Of a DNA stretch of 53,651 nucleotides, positions 34,664 through 45,069 are shown one piece after another. Numbering within the stretch: position 1 is the stretch's first letter; each line of letters starts with the position of its first letter. The position numbers and the translations under genes are program-made. The stretch is taken from the NCBI GenBank assembly GCA_030066475.1, contig JASJBO010000043.1, positions 1 to 53,651 on the forward strand, in the 5' to 3' direction. The notes under the pieces were generated by a model that did not search any database, was not told where the DNA came from, and saw only the letters and a list, made by a program, of their open reading frames with translations. Source of the stretch: Myxococcota bacterium (lineage in GTDB: Bacteria > Myxococcota_A > UBA9160 > PR03).

Positions 34664-36814
34664 CTAGCGGGTCAGCCGGCCCACCGCGTTGGCCAGCAGC
34701 TGCAGGCCCAGCTCGCCCGGCGTGAGGATCGATTCCGGGTGGAACTGCACCGCCGCGAGCGGCAGCTCGGCGTGCTCCAGCGCCATCACCACCCCATCGT
34801 CGCTCTCGGCGGTGATGCGCAGCACCTGGGGCAGCGAGTCGCGCACCGCGTACAGCGAGTGGTAGCGCGCCGCCTGGAAGCGCTCGGGCATGCCGTCCCA
34901 CAGCGCCCCGCCGCACGGCGTGATCGTCGAGGGCTTGCCGTGGACGGGGACTCCCAGCACGTCGAGCTTGCCGCCGCAGAACTCCACCAGACCCTGGAGC
35001 CCCAGGCAGACGCCGAAGGCGGGCAGCTCGCGCGCGCGCAGCGCCTCGAGCGTACCGCGCACGTCGAAGTCGGCGGGCGAGCCCGGACCGGGCGACAGCA
35101 CCACCAGGTCGGGCGCCAGCGCGTCGAGCTCCGCGTGCGGGAAGCCAGCCCGCCAGGTCACGACCTCCGCCCCGGTCTGGCGCAGGTAGTTCGCCAGCGT
35201 GTGCACGAACGAGTCCTGGTGGTCGACCAGCAGGATGCGCTTGCCGCTCGCGGTGGGCGCCCACGCGTCGGCGCCGCGCTCGGGCCCGTGGCCGGGGCGC
35301 CGGATCGCGTCGATCAGGGCCGACGCCTTGACGTGCGTCTCCTCCTCCTCGGCCTCGGGATCCGAGTCGTAGAGCAGCGTCGCGCCGGCGCGCACGCGGG
35401 CCACCCCGTCGAGCACGCGGATCGTGCGCAGGGTGAGGCCCGTGTTCATGTTGCCGTCGAAGCCGATCATGCCAACGGCGCCCCCGTACCAGGCGCGCGC
35501 CGACTGCTCGTGGTCCTCGACGAACTGCATCGCCCACGTCTTCGGCGCGCCGGTGACGGTGACGGCCCAGGCGTGGCAGAGGAACGCGTCGAGACTGTCG
35601 AAGCCCGGGCGCAGCACGCCCTCGACGTGGTCGACGGTGTGGATCAGCCGCGAGTACAGCTCGATCTGGCGGCGCCCGATCACGCGCACCGAGCCCGGCT
35701 CGCAGATCCGCGACTTGTCGTTGCGGTCGACGTCGGTGCACATCGTGAGCTCCGACTCGTCCTTGGTCGAGTTGAGCAGCGCGCGGATCTGCTCGGCGTC
35801 CTCGATCGCGTCGCGACCGCGCGGGATCGTCCCCGAGATCGGACAGGTCTCGACCCGGCGCCCCTCCACGCGCACGTACATCTCGGGCGAGGCGCCCACC
35901 AGGTAGTCGCGCTCGCCCAGGTTCATCAGGAAGCCGTAGGGCGAGGGGTTGCGCTCGCGCAGGCGCCGGAACAGCTCGGAGGGCGGCGTCTCGCCCGGCT
36001 CGAGGAAGGTCTGGCTCAGCACGACCTCGAACAGGTCGCCGCGCCGGAACGCCTCGCGCGCGGCGCGCACCGACTCGGCGTAGGCGCCGGGCGGCTGGTC
36101 GGCGCCGGGCTCACCGGGGGCGCCGCGGAAGGGCTCCTCGGCGCCGGCGCGCGGCAGCTCGCGCGTCGAGCGCCCGTCGATCTCGAAGTCGTAGCGCCGC
36201 CGCACGGCCTGCTCGCGGCGATGGTCGACGATCAGCACCTCGTCGGGCAGGTAGAGCACGACGTCGCGCTGCCCGGGCGGCCGCTCCAGGCGCAGCCGCA
36301 GCGGCTCGAACTGGAAGGCCAGGTCGTAGCCGAAGGCGCCGTACAGACCCAGGTGCGCGTCGGCATCCGAGCCGAACAGGTCGACCAGCGCGCGCAGCAG
36401 CGAGAACACCGAGGGCTGTCGGCTGCGCTCCTCCTCGGGGAAGCGCCCCTCGGGCTCCCGGATCGCGCAGCGCAGCTCGCCGCGCTCGCGCTCGAGCGAG
36501 GCGACGGCCGGCAGCGCCTCGAAGGTCCGAGCGATCGGCCCGAGCAGCAGCGCGCCGCGCTCGTTCAGCGCGGTGACCCGCGCCTCGCGCCCCCGCGACG
36601 TCAGCACCAGGGGCGGGTCGACGAAGCCCATGTCCCAGCGCGTGTAGCGCCCGGGATACTCGTAGCTGGAGGCCAGCAGCACGCCGCGCCGCGCGTCGAG
36701 CGCGTCGATCAGCGCCTCGAGCGAGGCGTGCCCCTCCACCGCCTCGAGGCGGCGCCGCACCCGCAGTCCACCCCGGGTGGCGTAGTCCCGTTCGCCGTCG
36801 TCCGACCCGATCAT
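34664..36814 (-). CDS. trpE(G): Fused anthranilate synthase TrpE-TrpG
   Basis: A 716-residue fusion that converts chorismate and glutamine to anthranilate, the first step of tryptophan synthesis. Residues 1 to about 510 are the TrpE part: LLASSYEYPGRYTRWDMGFVD is the N-terminal region with the Trp-sensing LxxS-type site, and EVVLSQTF, GASPEMYVRVEGRRVETCPI, SGTIPRGRD and CTDVDRNDKSR are chorismate-binding motifs. Residues ~525-716 are the glutamine amidotransferase: VLSPGPGSPADFD, FGVCLGLQG with the nucleophilic Cys, and VQFHPESILTPG with His-Glu. This matches the single-chain form of rhizobial TrpE(G). The ATG at 36814 follows AGGAG. The gene is preceded by a complete attenuator (36815-37051). 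No other trp gene follows; an amine oxidase is next. Confidence 0.95.
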   Translation of the reverse strand: MIGSDDGERDYATRGGLRVRRRLEAVEGHASLEALIDALDARRGVLLASSYEYPGRYTRWDMGFVDPPLVLTSRGREARVTALNERGALLLGPIARTFEALPAVASLERERGELRCAIREPEGRFPEEERSRQPSVFSLLRALVDLFGSDADAHLGLYGAFGYDLAFQFEPLRLRLERPPGQRDVVLYLPDEVLIVDHRREQAVRRRYDFEIDGRSTRELPRAGAEEPFRGAPGEPGADQPPGAYAESVRAAREAFRRGDLFEVVLSQTFLEPGETPPSELFRRLRERNPSPYGFLMNLGERDYLVGASPEMYVRVEGRRVETCPISGTIPRGRDAIEDAEQIRALLNSTKDESELTMCTDVDRNDKSRICEPGSVRVIGRRQIELYSRLIHTVDHVEGVLRPGFDSLDAFLCHAWAVTVTGAPKTWAMQFVEDHEQSARAWYGGAVGMIGFDGNMNTGLTLRTIRVLDGVARVRAGATLLYDSDPEAEEEETHVKASALIDAIRRPGHGPERGADAWAPTASGKRILLVDHQDSFVHTLANYLRQTGAEVVTWRAGFPHAELDALAPDLVVLSPGPGSPADFDVRGTLEALRARELPAFGVCLGLQGLVEFCGGKLDVLGVPVHGKPSTITPCGGALWDGMPERFQAARYHSLYAVRDSLPQVLRITAESDDGVVMALEHAELPLAAVQFHPESILTPGELGLQLLANAVGRLTR

Positions 36815-36857
36815 GTCCGCTCTCCTGCGCCGCGGGGTCCGCGGAACCCCGCAACGC

Positions 36858-36893
36858 GAAACCGCCGCCCCGATTCACCGGGGCGGCGGTTTC
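36858..36893 (-). terminator. Attenuator terminator hairpin of the trp leader
   Basis: Perfect 15-bp stem GAAACCGCCGCCCCG / CGGGGCGGCGGTTTC with a six-base loop, between the leader peptide and trpE(G). The 3' arm ends GGTTTC but no clear U-run follows, so strong GC pairing must do most of the work. The 5' arm can pair instead with 36912-36921. Confidence 0.75.
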
Positions 36894-36910
36894 GAGCCCT
36901 GTACGACGAA

Positions 36911-36931
36911 GGCCGCCCCGGGGAGGCGGCC
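36911..36931 (-). promoter_or_regulatory. Antiterminator segment of the trp attenuator
   Basis: On the minus strand this segment can fold on itself (GGCCGCC with GGCGGCC). Alternatively, CCGGGGCGGC within it (36912-36921) can pair with GCCGCCCCGG (36878-36887), the 5' arm of the terminator. The two pairings exclude each other, as expected for segments 2 and 3 of an attenuator. Confidence 0.6.
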
Positions 36932-36965
36932 TGGATCGACTGCACGCGCAGCGGGGGCCACCTCG

Positions 36966-37013
36966 TCAGCGAGGGACCCACCACCATCGGAGCGTTCGTG
37001 CAGCCGTCGACAT
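36966..37013 (-). CDS. trpL: trp leader peptide with three consecutive Trp codons
   Basis: A 16-codon frame (ATG at 37013, TGA at 36968-36966) encodes MSTAARTLRWWWVPR, with TGG-TGG-TGG at 36986-36978. Three adjacent Trp codons, a basic C terminus and position ahead of fused trpE(G) match the rhizobial leader peptides, which end in IWWWAR in Sinorhizobium. When charged Trp-tRNA is scarce the ribosome should stall on the Trp codons and favour the antiterminator. No Shine-Dalgarno sequence is well placed; TTGACG at 37051-37046 could be a -35 giving a transcript start close to the ATG, so the leader may be leaderless as in Sinorhizobium. It overlaps no other gene. Confidence 0.8.
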   Translation of the reverse strand: MSTAARTLRWWWVPR

Positions 37014-37047
37014 CGCGGCGTGAACTTCCCACAGCGGCCCGTTCCCG

Positions 37048-38069
<1,022 letters not shown>

Positions 38070-38073
<4 letters not shown>

Positions 38074-38369
38074 CGCCGCGGCAGCTCGATGCTCGGCTCG
38101 TCGGGATCGGGGCGGTACAGGATCACGGTGTGCCCGACCAGGCCACACAGCGCCGCCTCGGCGGCGTCGGCCAGCTCGGCGGCTGCGGCCTTCTTGTCCT
38201 CGGGCGCGCGCAGGCGCACCTTCACCAGCTCGTGGGCGCCCAGCGCCTCGTCGAGCGCGCGCAGCACGCTGGGCGTGACGCCCGACTCGCCGACGAACAC
38301 CACCGGCTTGAGGCGCTGGGCCAGGCTGCGCAGGTAGCGCCGCTGGCGCCCGTCGAGCTCCACCGTCAT
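38070..38369 (-). CDS. yhbY: YhbY-family (CRS1-YhbY) RNA-binding protein
   Basis: A 99-residue protein with the complete CRM fold: [19 protein letters not shown] at the start, the GxxG loop as GESGVTP, then [20 protein letters not shown] and a C-terminal strand ending VILYRPDP. YhbY associates with precursors of the large ribosomal subunit. The ATG at 38369 has no Shine-Dalgarno sequence but has TACCCT 8 nt upstream, consistent with a leaderless message. Its stop overlaps the start of ltaE by four bases. Confidence 0.9.
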
Positions 38370-38417
38370 GACGCGCCAGGGTAGTGGACGGCGCGGGCGG
38401 CCGCGCGGGGCGCCCGG

Positions 38418-41400
38418 TCAGCGCCGCGCGGCCCGCCGGCGCCACGCCGCGAGCAGCGGCACCACGACCACCAGCTCGACGCCGAGCCCGCAGCCCATCT
38501 CGAGGTAGGGCCAGACCCGGCTGCAGTCGGGATCGTCGAAGTCGGTGGCGCCGTCGCCGTCGTCGTCGCTGCCGTTGTCGCACACCGGGTCCTCGAGGAC
38601 CGCGTGGGGGAACGGGCAGCCGGGATCCGCGGCGTCCACGAGCTCGTCGCCGTCGTCGTCGAGTCCGTTGTCGCAGGCCAGCTCCGGTGTCTGCTCGTCG
38701 TCCTCGCCGAATGCGTCGCAGCCCGGGTCGTCCGGGAAGTCGGCGAAGCCGTCGCGGTCGTCGTCGCGGCCGTTGCCGCAGGCCGAGCAGCCGTCGGTAC
38801 CCGGCACGCACAGCGCCACCAGGGTGTGCGGGATGCGGGAGGTGAAGTCGGAGATGTCGTCGGGGTCTCCCGTGCGGGTGCCGATGCCGGTGCCCACCAG
38901 CAGCGTGCCGTCGATCACGGTCGGCGCCGAGGCGACGGCGCTGAACAGCACCTGCTGGCCGATGAACCCGTTGTAGAGGATCTCGCCCGTCGCGGCGTCG
39001 AAGGCGCGCAGCGACGGCGAGATCACGCTGCCGGTGAAGTGGACGCCGGGGACGCCGCCGTTGGGCGAGAAGCTGCTGTCCCCGTCCAGGCCGACGGCGC
39101 CGACGTTCTGCCAGAGCACGTCGCCGCTGTCCAGGTCGAGCACGTGCACGGTGGGGCGCTGCGGATCGAGCGGGTCGAAGCCGGGCGCCGTCGCGAAGAA
39201 GATGCGCCGCGCCTCCGTGTCCACCGAGGGGGTGCCGATGATGCCGCCCACGGCGCCGCCCCGCAGGACCTTGGTGCGCCAGTACGGCAGCGCCAGGGGG
39301 TTCGGCGCGTCCCACCGAAGCCCGCTCTCCTCGTTGACGCCGTCGCGGTCGAGCACGGTGTAGGAGGCGTCCTTGTTGCCGATGCCGACCACGTCGATCG
39401 CGCGCCCGTCGCGTTCGATCGTGAAGAGCTGGGGCACCGCGCCGTAGGCCAGGTCGGCCAGGTCGAACTCGCGCGCCCGCCAGCGCCAGGCGGGCACCCC
39501 GTCGGTGTCGAGCGCGAAGATCGCCTCGTCGTACGGCGGCATCACGAAGCCGCCCAGGGTGGGCTGCGGGGTGTCCGGGTCGTCGTCGGTGTCGCAGTTG
39601 CTCGACGCCACGTACAGCAGGCCGCGCTCGGCGTCCCAGGCGGGCGACGACCAGACGTTGCCGCAGCCCGTGGGCTGGCGCGGGAAGTCGCAGCCGGGGC
39701 GCGTGGTCGAGAAGTCGGGGATGTCGATGCCCAGCTCCTCGAGCGTGTGGTAGCCGTCGAAGTGGGTGACCTGGTCGCCCGGAAGCGGCGTACAGGTCTG
39801 ACCGGACTGGAGGTCGAAGTACCAGGCCAGGAAGCCGGTCTCGACGTCGACCGCGAAGAAGCCGCCGGTGCCGCTGACGTTGTCGTTCACGTCCATGCCG
39901 AAGAAGACCTTGCCGTCGGCCACGACGCCCGAGGACTCGATCTCGTTGCGCTCGCCGTCGAAGGCGCACAGCCCGGGCGGGACGCCGTTCTCGTCGGCAC
40001 AGCCCGTGCCGGCGTAGAAGCGCCACTGCTCGGCGCCGGTGGCGGCGTCGAGCGCGTACATGACCTCGCCGATGCCCACCAGCACCAGGTCGCGCTCGCC
40101 CACCCGCTCGACGTGCGCCGAGGCGGCGGCGGGGAACGAGGCGCCCGGCTGCGGGTCGGCCTCGAAGCGCCACAGCTCGGAGCCGTCGCGCATGCGCACC
40201 GCATACAGGCGTTCGTCCCAGCTCGGCACGTAGACCACCTGCACGCGGCCCTCGCCGGGCACGTCCACCACCGCCACGATCGGCGAGGCGGTGATGATCG
40301 CGTCGGCCGGGAACTCCCAGCGCGTCACCAGCTCGCCCACGTTGTCGCGGGTCACGATCGACTCGTCGGGGTTGAAGAACAGCCGCTCCGGACTGCCGCC
40401 GTAGGTGCGCCACTCGCTGGGCTCGAGATCGCCCGGCAGCAGCGCCACGCCGTCGGGGAAGCGCAGCCCGTCGACCAGCGTCTCGGGCGGCTGCGGCGCG
40501 CCGGCGGCGTCGAAGCGCACGCGCCGCAGCGAGCCGTTGGCGCCGGTGGAGGGGATCAGCAGGCTGCCGCGCAGGTCGAGGTCGGCGTAGTAGATCGTGC
40601 CGTCCGGGCCTACGGCCAGCGACTGCGGGTGCCCGGTCGACACCGGCAGCATCGTGATGTCCTCGCCGGGCGGCGGCGCCGCGATCGTGCGCACCCAGGC
40701 GCCGTTCGCGTCGAACTCCTCGATGCGGCCGAACAGCACGCTCGAGGCGTACCAGCCGCCGGTCGGCGCCCGGGCGATGCCGGTGGGTGTGGCGACGCGC
40801 GAGTCCATGATGAAGCTCTCGCGCTCGATGCGGCCCGCGTCGACCAGCGGGTCCCCCACGCCGTCGGTCCGCCCGCAGCCGCCCGCGGCGTCGGGGCCCG
40901 TCGGGAAGTCTCCGGAGAAGCGGAACACGGTGCCGGCGCGCGAAGCGGCGACCAGCACGCGGCCCTCGTCGTCCACCGCGACCCCGGTCGCGGTGCCGAG
41001 GTCGGTGGCGATCTTGCAGAAGCGGCCGTTCACCTCGCCCTCGCCGGGGAAGCCCTCGAAGGGCGGGAACCACAGGATCAGCTGGCCGTTCTGCTCGCCG
41101 AACGCCTGGTTGCCGATCTCGGTGGTGAACAGCCGGCCGTCCGGCGCGAAGGCGCAGCCGAAGGGCTCCGCCTGCCCCGCGAAGCTGTGCGCGGCCAGCT
41201 TGGCCTGCTGGATGCCGTCGGCGCCGAAGATCCCCCAGCCCGGGATCCGCTCGGGCTGCCCGGTGTCCTCGCCGGCCACGAAGCGACCGCTGCCGTCGGG
41301 CAGCGCGCAGACGATGCCGTTCACGTCGCGCCCGGGCCCGTCGCCACCGCCCTGCTCGCTGTCGCTGGCGGACTCGATCAGGACGTCCTGGAGCAGCGGC

Positions 41401-41570
41401 GGCGCGTCGAAGCTGTCGACGTCGAGCCGCCGCAGGCGGTTGTTCTCCGTGGAGTAGAGCAGCAGCTCCTGGGCCGACGCCGGCAGCGCCAACGCGAACG
41501 CCAGGGCGACCGCGACGCCCGCACCCGTCGAGCCTCCCACACCGCTTCCGATCCGCTCGAGTCCAGCCAT
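38418..41570 (-). CDS. Secreted beta-propeller protein with Cys-bounded DxDxDG repeats and a C-terminal anchor
   Basis: A 1050-residue exported protein. A signal peptide (core [17 protein letters not shown]) is followed by an SMP-30/NHL-like propeller (about residues 40-390), then a PQQ-dehydrogenase-like quinoprotein propeller (about 395-910: [49 protein letters not shown]). Next are three repeats of the type [20 protein letters not shown] (last at 997-1016), which should bind calcium and form disulfides. The last 34 residues (1017-1050) are an anchor-like tail: [15 protein letters not shown], a hydrophobic run and WRRRAARR. No haem or covalent PQQ site is visible, so an alcohol dehydrogenase-like role is possible but unproven. 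A small gene lies just upstream on the same strand. Confidence 0.8.
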   Translation of the reverse strand: MAGLERIGSGVGGSTGAGVAVALAFALALPASAQELLLYSTENNRLRRLDVDSFDAPPLLQDVLIESASDSEQGGGDGPGRDVNGIVCALPDGSGRFVAGEDTGQPERIPGWGIFGADGIQQAKLAAHSFAGQAEPFGCAFAPDGRLFTTEIGNQAFGEQNGQLILWFPPFEGFPGEGEVNGRFCKIATDLGTATGVAVDDEGRVLVAASRAGTVFRFSGDFPTGPDAAGGCGRTDGVGDPLVDAGRIERESFIMDSRVATPTGIARAPTGGWYASSVLFGRIEEFDANGAWVRTIAAPPPGEDITMLPVSTGHPQSLAVGPDGTIYYADLDLRGSLLIPSTGANGSLRRVRFDAAGAPQPPETLVDGLRFPDGVALLPGDLEPSEWRTYGGSPERLFFNPDESIVTRDNVGELVTRWEFPADAIITASPIVAVVDVPGEGRVQVVYVPSWDERLYAVRMRDGSELWRFEADPQPGASFPAAASAHVERVGERDLVLVGIGEVMYALDAATGAEQWRFYAGTGCADENGVPPGLCAFDGERNEIESSGVVADGKVFFGMDVNDNVSGTGGFFAVDVETGFLAWYFDLQSGQTCTPLPGDQVTHFDGYHTLEELGIDIPDFSTTRPGCDFPRQPTGCGNVWSSPAWDAERGLLYVASSNCDTDDDPDTPQPTLGGFVMPPYDEAIFALDTDGVPAWRWRAREFDLADLAYGAVPQLFTIERDGRAIDVVGIGNKDASYTVLDRDGVNEESGLRWDAPNPLALPYWRTKVLRGGAVGGIIGTPSVDTEARRIFFATAPGFDPLDPQRPTVHVLDLDSGDVLWQNVGAVGLDGDSSFSPNGGVPGVHFTGSVISPSLRAFDAATGEILYNGFIGQQVLFSAVASAPTVIDGTLLVGTGIGTRTGDPDDISDFTSRIPHTLVALCVPGTDGCSACGNGRDDDRDGFADFPDDPGCDAFGEDDEQTPELACDNGLDDDGDELVDAADPGCPFPHAVLEDPVCDNGSDDDGDGATDFDDPDCSRVWPYLEMGCGLGVELVVVVPLLAAWRRRAARR

Positions 41571-41597
41571 TCCCGCTCCGTCTCCGTGCTCGCCCGG

Positions 41598-41759
41598 CTA
41601 GTCGCCGAGCTTCCCGCCCTCGTGCGCCCGTTGGCGCGCCTGCTCCACCGCCTCGCGCGGCACCGGGTCGAAGCGCCGCATCCCGGCCCGCAGCAGCCCC
41701 GGCGCCACCAGCCGCAGGGCGCGCGCGAGCATGAGCTGGGGGTTGCGCCGGGGCACCAC
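41598..41759 (-). CDS. Short conserved-looking protein upstream of the propeller gene
   Basis: A 53-residue frame starting at GTG 41759 (or 41756), stop at 41598. It begins [20 protein letters not shown] and continues with [20 protein letters not shown], ending GGKLGD. It is basic, probably helical, with no membrane segment. Codon positions look protein-like (G/C at third positions), and it ends 27 bp before the start of the propeller gene on the same strand. No ATG start exists in this frame upstream. Function unknown; it could also be chance coding in GC-rich DNA. Confidence 0.4.
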   Translation of the reverse strand: MVPRRNPQLMLARALRLVAPGLLRAGMRRFDPVPREAVEQARQRAHEGGKLGD

Positions 41760-41832
41760 GACCCCCGATGGTCCAGCCGACGCCCCGCCAGGGCAAGCGC
41801 CGGCGGCCGGAAGCGACTGACCACGAGTCCGT

Positions 41833-41861
41833 TTGTGTGCCCCTAAGTCCCGGGTTAGCCT
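41833..41861 (+). promoter_or_regulatory. Probable ileS promoter
   Basis: TTGTGT (41833-41838), a 17-base spacer and TAGCCT (41856-41861) precede the ileS start by about 34 nt, in a locally AT-rich patch. AGAGG follows just before the ATG. No T-box structure is seen. Confidence 0.45.
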
Positions 41862-41895
41862 ACCGATTTTCGGATTCCCCGCAGGACGAGAGGCG

Positions 41896-44800
41896 ATGCC
41901 CCAGAAGCGCCGGACGCCGCGCTACCCCACCGTCGACCCGCAGCCCCGCTATCCGGCCGTGGAGCGCGAGATCCTCGACTTCTGGCAGCGCGAGGGGATC
42001 TTCCGCAGCTCGGTCGAGGCGCGCCCGGCGGGCGAGAACGGCGCCAACGAGTACGTGTTCTACGACGGCCCGCCCTTCGCGAACGGCCTGCCCCACTACG
42101 GGCACCTGGTCACCGGCTACGTGAAGGACATCGTGCCGCGCTACCAGACGATGCGCGGCCGCCGGGTCGAGCGGCGCTTCGGCTGGGACTGCCACGGGCT
42201 GCCCGCCGAGATGGAGGCCGAGAAGGAGCTGGGCGTGTCGGGCCGGGCCGCGATCCAGGCCTACGGCATCGACCGCTTCAACCAGCACTGCCGCACCTCG
42301 GTGATGCGCTACGCGGGCGAGTGGGAGCGCTACGTCACGCGGCAGGCGCGCTGGGTCGACTTCGAGCACGACTACAAGTCGATGGACCTCTCCTACATGG
42401 AGAGCATCATCTGGGGCTTCAAGCGGCTCTGGGACCAGGGGCTGATCTACGAGGGCGAGCGCGTGCTGCCCTACTCGTGGGCGGCCGAGACGCCGCTCTC
42501 GAACTTCGAGACGCGCCTCGACGACGCCACCCGCGAGCGGCAGGACCCCGCCATCACCGTGCGCTTCGCGGTGCGCGAGCCGCGCGCCGACGGTCCCACC
42601 GAGATCTGGGCATGGACCACGACGCCCTGGACGCTGCCGTCGAACCTGGCGCTCGCGGTCGGACCCGACATCGAGTACGCCGTCCTGCGCCTGGGCGAGC
42701 GGCGCGTGCTGGTGGCCGAGGCCGCGCGCGAGCGCTTCGCCGCCGAGCTGGGCGACGCCGAGCGCGTGGGCGGCGGCCGCGGCGCCGCCTACGCGGGCCT
42801 GCGCTACGCGCCGCTGTTCCCGTTCTTCACCGAGACCGAGAACGCGTTCCGGGTGGTCGCCGACGACTTCGTCACCACCGAGGACGGCACCGGCATCGTG
42901 CACCTGGCGCCCGGCTTCGGCGAGGACGACATGCGGGTGTGCCGCCGCGAGGGCATCCCGGTGGTGATGCCCGTGGACGACCAGGGACGCTTCACGGAGC
43001 CGGTGGGGCCCTGGGCCGGCGAGCGGGTGTTCGACGCCAACAAGCCGATCATCCGCGCGCTGCGCGACACGGGCGACCAGGTGCGCCACGAGACCATCGT
43101 CCACAACTACCCGCACTGCTGGCGCACCGACGAGCCGCTGATCTACCGCGCCATGAGCTCGTGGTACGTGAAGGTCACCGAGATCTCGGGACGCATGCTC
43201 GAGCTGAATCAGCAGATCCAGTGGATCCCCGAGCACATCCGCGAGGGACGCTTCGGCAAGTGGCTCGAGGGCGCGCAGGACTGGTCGATCAGCCGCAACC
43301 GCTTCTGGGGCTCCCCGATCCCGGTGTGGCGCAGCGACGACCCGGCGCACCCGCGCACCGACGTGTACGGCAGCCTCGACGAGCTCGAGCGCGACTTCGG
43401 CGTGCGGCCCGACGACCTGCACCGCCCGGCGGTCGACCAGCTCACCCGACCGAACCCCGACGACCCGAGCGGGCGCAGCACCATGCGCCGCGTCCCCGAC
43501 GTGCTCGACTGCTGGTTCGACTCGGGCTCGATGTTCTACGCCTCGGTGCACTACCCGTTCGAGAACCGCGAGTGGTTCGAGCACCACTTCCCGGCCGACT
43601 TCATCGTCGAGTACATCAACCAGACGCGCGGCTGGTTCTACACCATGATGGTGCTGGGCACGGCGCTGTTCGACCGCCCCCCGTTCAAGACGTGCATCTG
43701 CCACGGCATCATCCTGCACGAGTCGGGCGCCAAGCTCTCGAAGCGGCTGCGCAACTACACCGACCCGCTCGAGGTGATGGACTCGCTCGGCAGCGACGCG
43801 CTGCGCTGGTACCTGGTGGCGTCGCCGGTGCTGCGCGGCCTCGACCTGCGGCTCGACGAGAAGGGCATCGCCGAGGTCGTGCGCAACGTGCTGAACCCGA
43901 TCTGGAACGCGTACGCCTTCTTCTGCCTGTACGCGAACACCGACGGGGTCGAGGCGCGCCTGCGCACCGACGCCACGGGCCTGCTCGACCGCTACCTGCT
44001 GGCCAAGACCCACGAGCTGGTGGCGTGCCTGACCGAGGACCTCGACGCCTACGAGCTGGGCGCGGCCTGCGACCGGGTGCTCGCCTTCAACGACGCGCTC
44101 ACCAACTGGTACGTGCGCCGCAGCCGCGAGCGCTTCTGGCGCAGCGGCCTCGACGCCGACAAGCGCGATGCCTACGACACGCTCTACACCGTGCTGGTGA
44201 CGCTCTCGCGCGCGCTGGCGCCGCTGCTCCCCTTCGTGGCCGAGGCGATCCACAAGGGGCTGACCGGCGAGCTGAGCGTGCACCTGTGCGACTGGCCCGA
44301 CGCCGAGGCACTGCCGGCCGATCCCGCCCTGGTGGCGGAGATGGACCGCGTGCGCGACGCGTGCTCGAGCGCGCGCACCCTGCGCGAGCGCGAGGGCGTG
44401 CGCGTCCGCCAGCCGCTCGCGCGCCTCACGCTCGCCGGCCCCGGGGTCTCGGCGCTGGCGCCCTACCGCGACCTCCTCGCGGACGAGGTGAACGTGAAGC
44501 AGGTCGAGCTGGACGAGTCGATCGAGACGTGGGCCACCTTCCAGCTCCAGGTGAACGCCCGCGCGCTCGGGCCGCGGCTCGGCCCGGCCATGAAGGACGT
44601 GCTGGCGGCGGCGAAGCGCGGCGACTGGAAGCGCGGCGACGACGGGCGCGTCGTGGTGAACGACCAGGTGCTCGAGGAGGGCGAGTACCAGCTCCGCCTC
44701 CAGCCCAAAGACGGCGTGGCCTGCGAGCCGCTCTCGACGAACGACGCGATCGCGGTGCTCGACACCGAGCTGTCCGATGCGCTGGTGCAGGAGGGCATCG

Positions 44801-45069
44801 CCCGCGACGTCGTGCGCGGCGTGCAGCAGGCGCGCAAGGACGCCGGGCTGCACGTGGCCGACCGCATCCAGCTCGCGCTGGCGCTGCCGGCCGCCTGGCG
44901 GCCCGCCGCGGAGAGCTTCCGCGACTGGATTGCCGAGCAGACCCTCGCCTGGCACGTCGACCTGGTCGACCGCATCGACGATCCCGCCCTCTCGCGCCAC
45001 GAGGCCCGCTTCGGCGACCACGCGCTCGAGATCGGCATCGCCCCAACCACCAAGGAGTCCCCGCGATGA
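41896..45069 (+). CDS. ileS: Isoleucyl-tRNA synthetase, eukaryote-like (type 2) form
   Basis: A 1057-residue class I synthetase that charges tRNA-Ile. The HIGH motif is HYGH (residues 67-70, GLPHYGHLVTG) and KMSKS is KLSKR (613-617, SGAKLSKRLRNYTDPLEV). Both forms, with ERRFGWDCHGLPAEMEAEKE, are those of the IleRS2 class found in eukaryotes and some bacteria, often weakly sensitive to mupirocin. An editing CP1 domain is present (WTTTPWTLPSNLA, EDGTGIVHLAPGFGEDD). The C-terminal anticodon-binding domain lacks the zinc ribbon of bacterial type 1 enzymes. The ATG at 41896 follows GAGAGG. The stop overlaps the next start in ATGA. Confidence 0.95.
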   Translation: MPQKRRTPRYPTVDPQPRYPAVEREILDFWQREGIFRSSVEARPAGENGANEYVFYDGPPFANGLPHYGHLVTGYVKDIVPRYQTMRGRRVERRFGWDCHGLPAEMEAEKELGVSGRAAIQAYGIDRFNQHCRTSVMRYAGEWERYVTRQARWVDFEHDYKSMDLSYMESIIWGFKRLWDQGLIYEGERVLPYSWAAETPLSNFETRLDDATRERQDPAITVRFAVREPRADGPTEIWAWTTTPWTLPSNLALAVGPDIEYAVLRLGERRVLVAEAARERFAAELGDAERVGGGRGAAYAGLRYAPLFPFFTETENAFRVVADDFVTTEDGTGIVHLAPGFGEDDMRVCRREGIPVVMPVDDQGRFTEPVGPWAGERVFDANKPIIRALRDTGDQVRHETIVHNYPHCWRTDEPLIYRAMSSWYVKVTEISGRMLELNQQIQWIPEHIREGRFGKWLEGAQDWSISRNRFWGSPIPVWRSDDPAHPRTDVYGSLDELERDFGVRPDDLHRPAVDQLTRPNPDDPSGRSTMRRVPDVLDCWFDSGSMFYASVHYPFENREWFEHHFPADFIVEYINQTRGWFYTMMVLGTALFDRPPFKTCICHGIILHESGAKLSKRLRNYTDPLEVMDSLGSDALRWYLVASPVLRGLDLRLDEKGIAEVVRNVLNPIWNAYAFFCLYANTDGVEARLRTDATGLLDRYLLAKTHELVACLTEDLDAYELGAACDRVLAFNDALTNWYVRRSRERFWRSGLDADKRDAYDTLYTVLVTLSRALAPLLPFVAEAIHKGLTGELSVHLCDWPDAEALPADPALVAEMDRVRDACSSARTLREREGVRVRQPLARLTLAGPGVSALAPYRDLLADEVNVKQVELDESIETWATFQLQVNARALGPRLGPAMKDVLAAAKRGDWKRGDDGRVVVNDQVLEEGEYQLRLQPKDGVACEPLSTNDAIAVLDTELSDALVQEGIARDVVRGVQQARKDAGLHVADRIQLALALPAAWRPAAESFRDWIAEQTLAWHVDLVDRIDDPALSRHEARFGDHALEIGIAPTTKESPR

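Noticed and set aside
36834..36850. Small hairpin GGGGTCC-GCG-GAACCCC just before the trpE(G) ribosome site
   Set aside because: It may influence translation, but it is short, has a wobble pair, and can be explained by GC richness; not claimed as part of the attenuator.
41771..41895. T-box or other riboswitch upstream of ileS
   Set aside because: The ~125-bp region has a promoter-like pair and short leader, but no specifier loop, T-box sequence or terminator/antiterminator pair.
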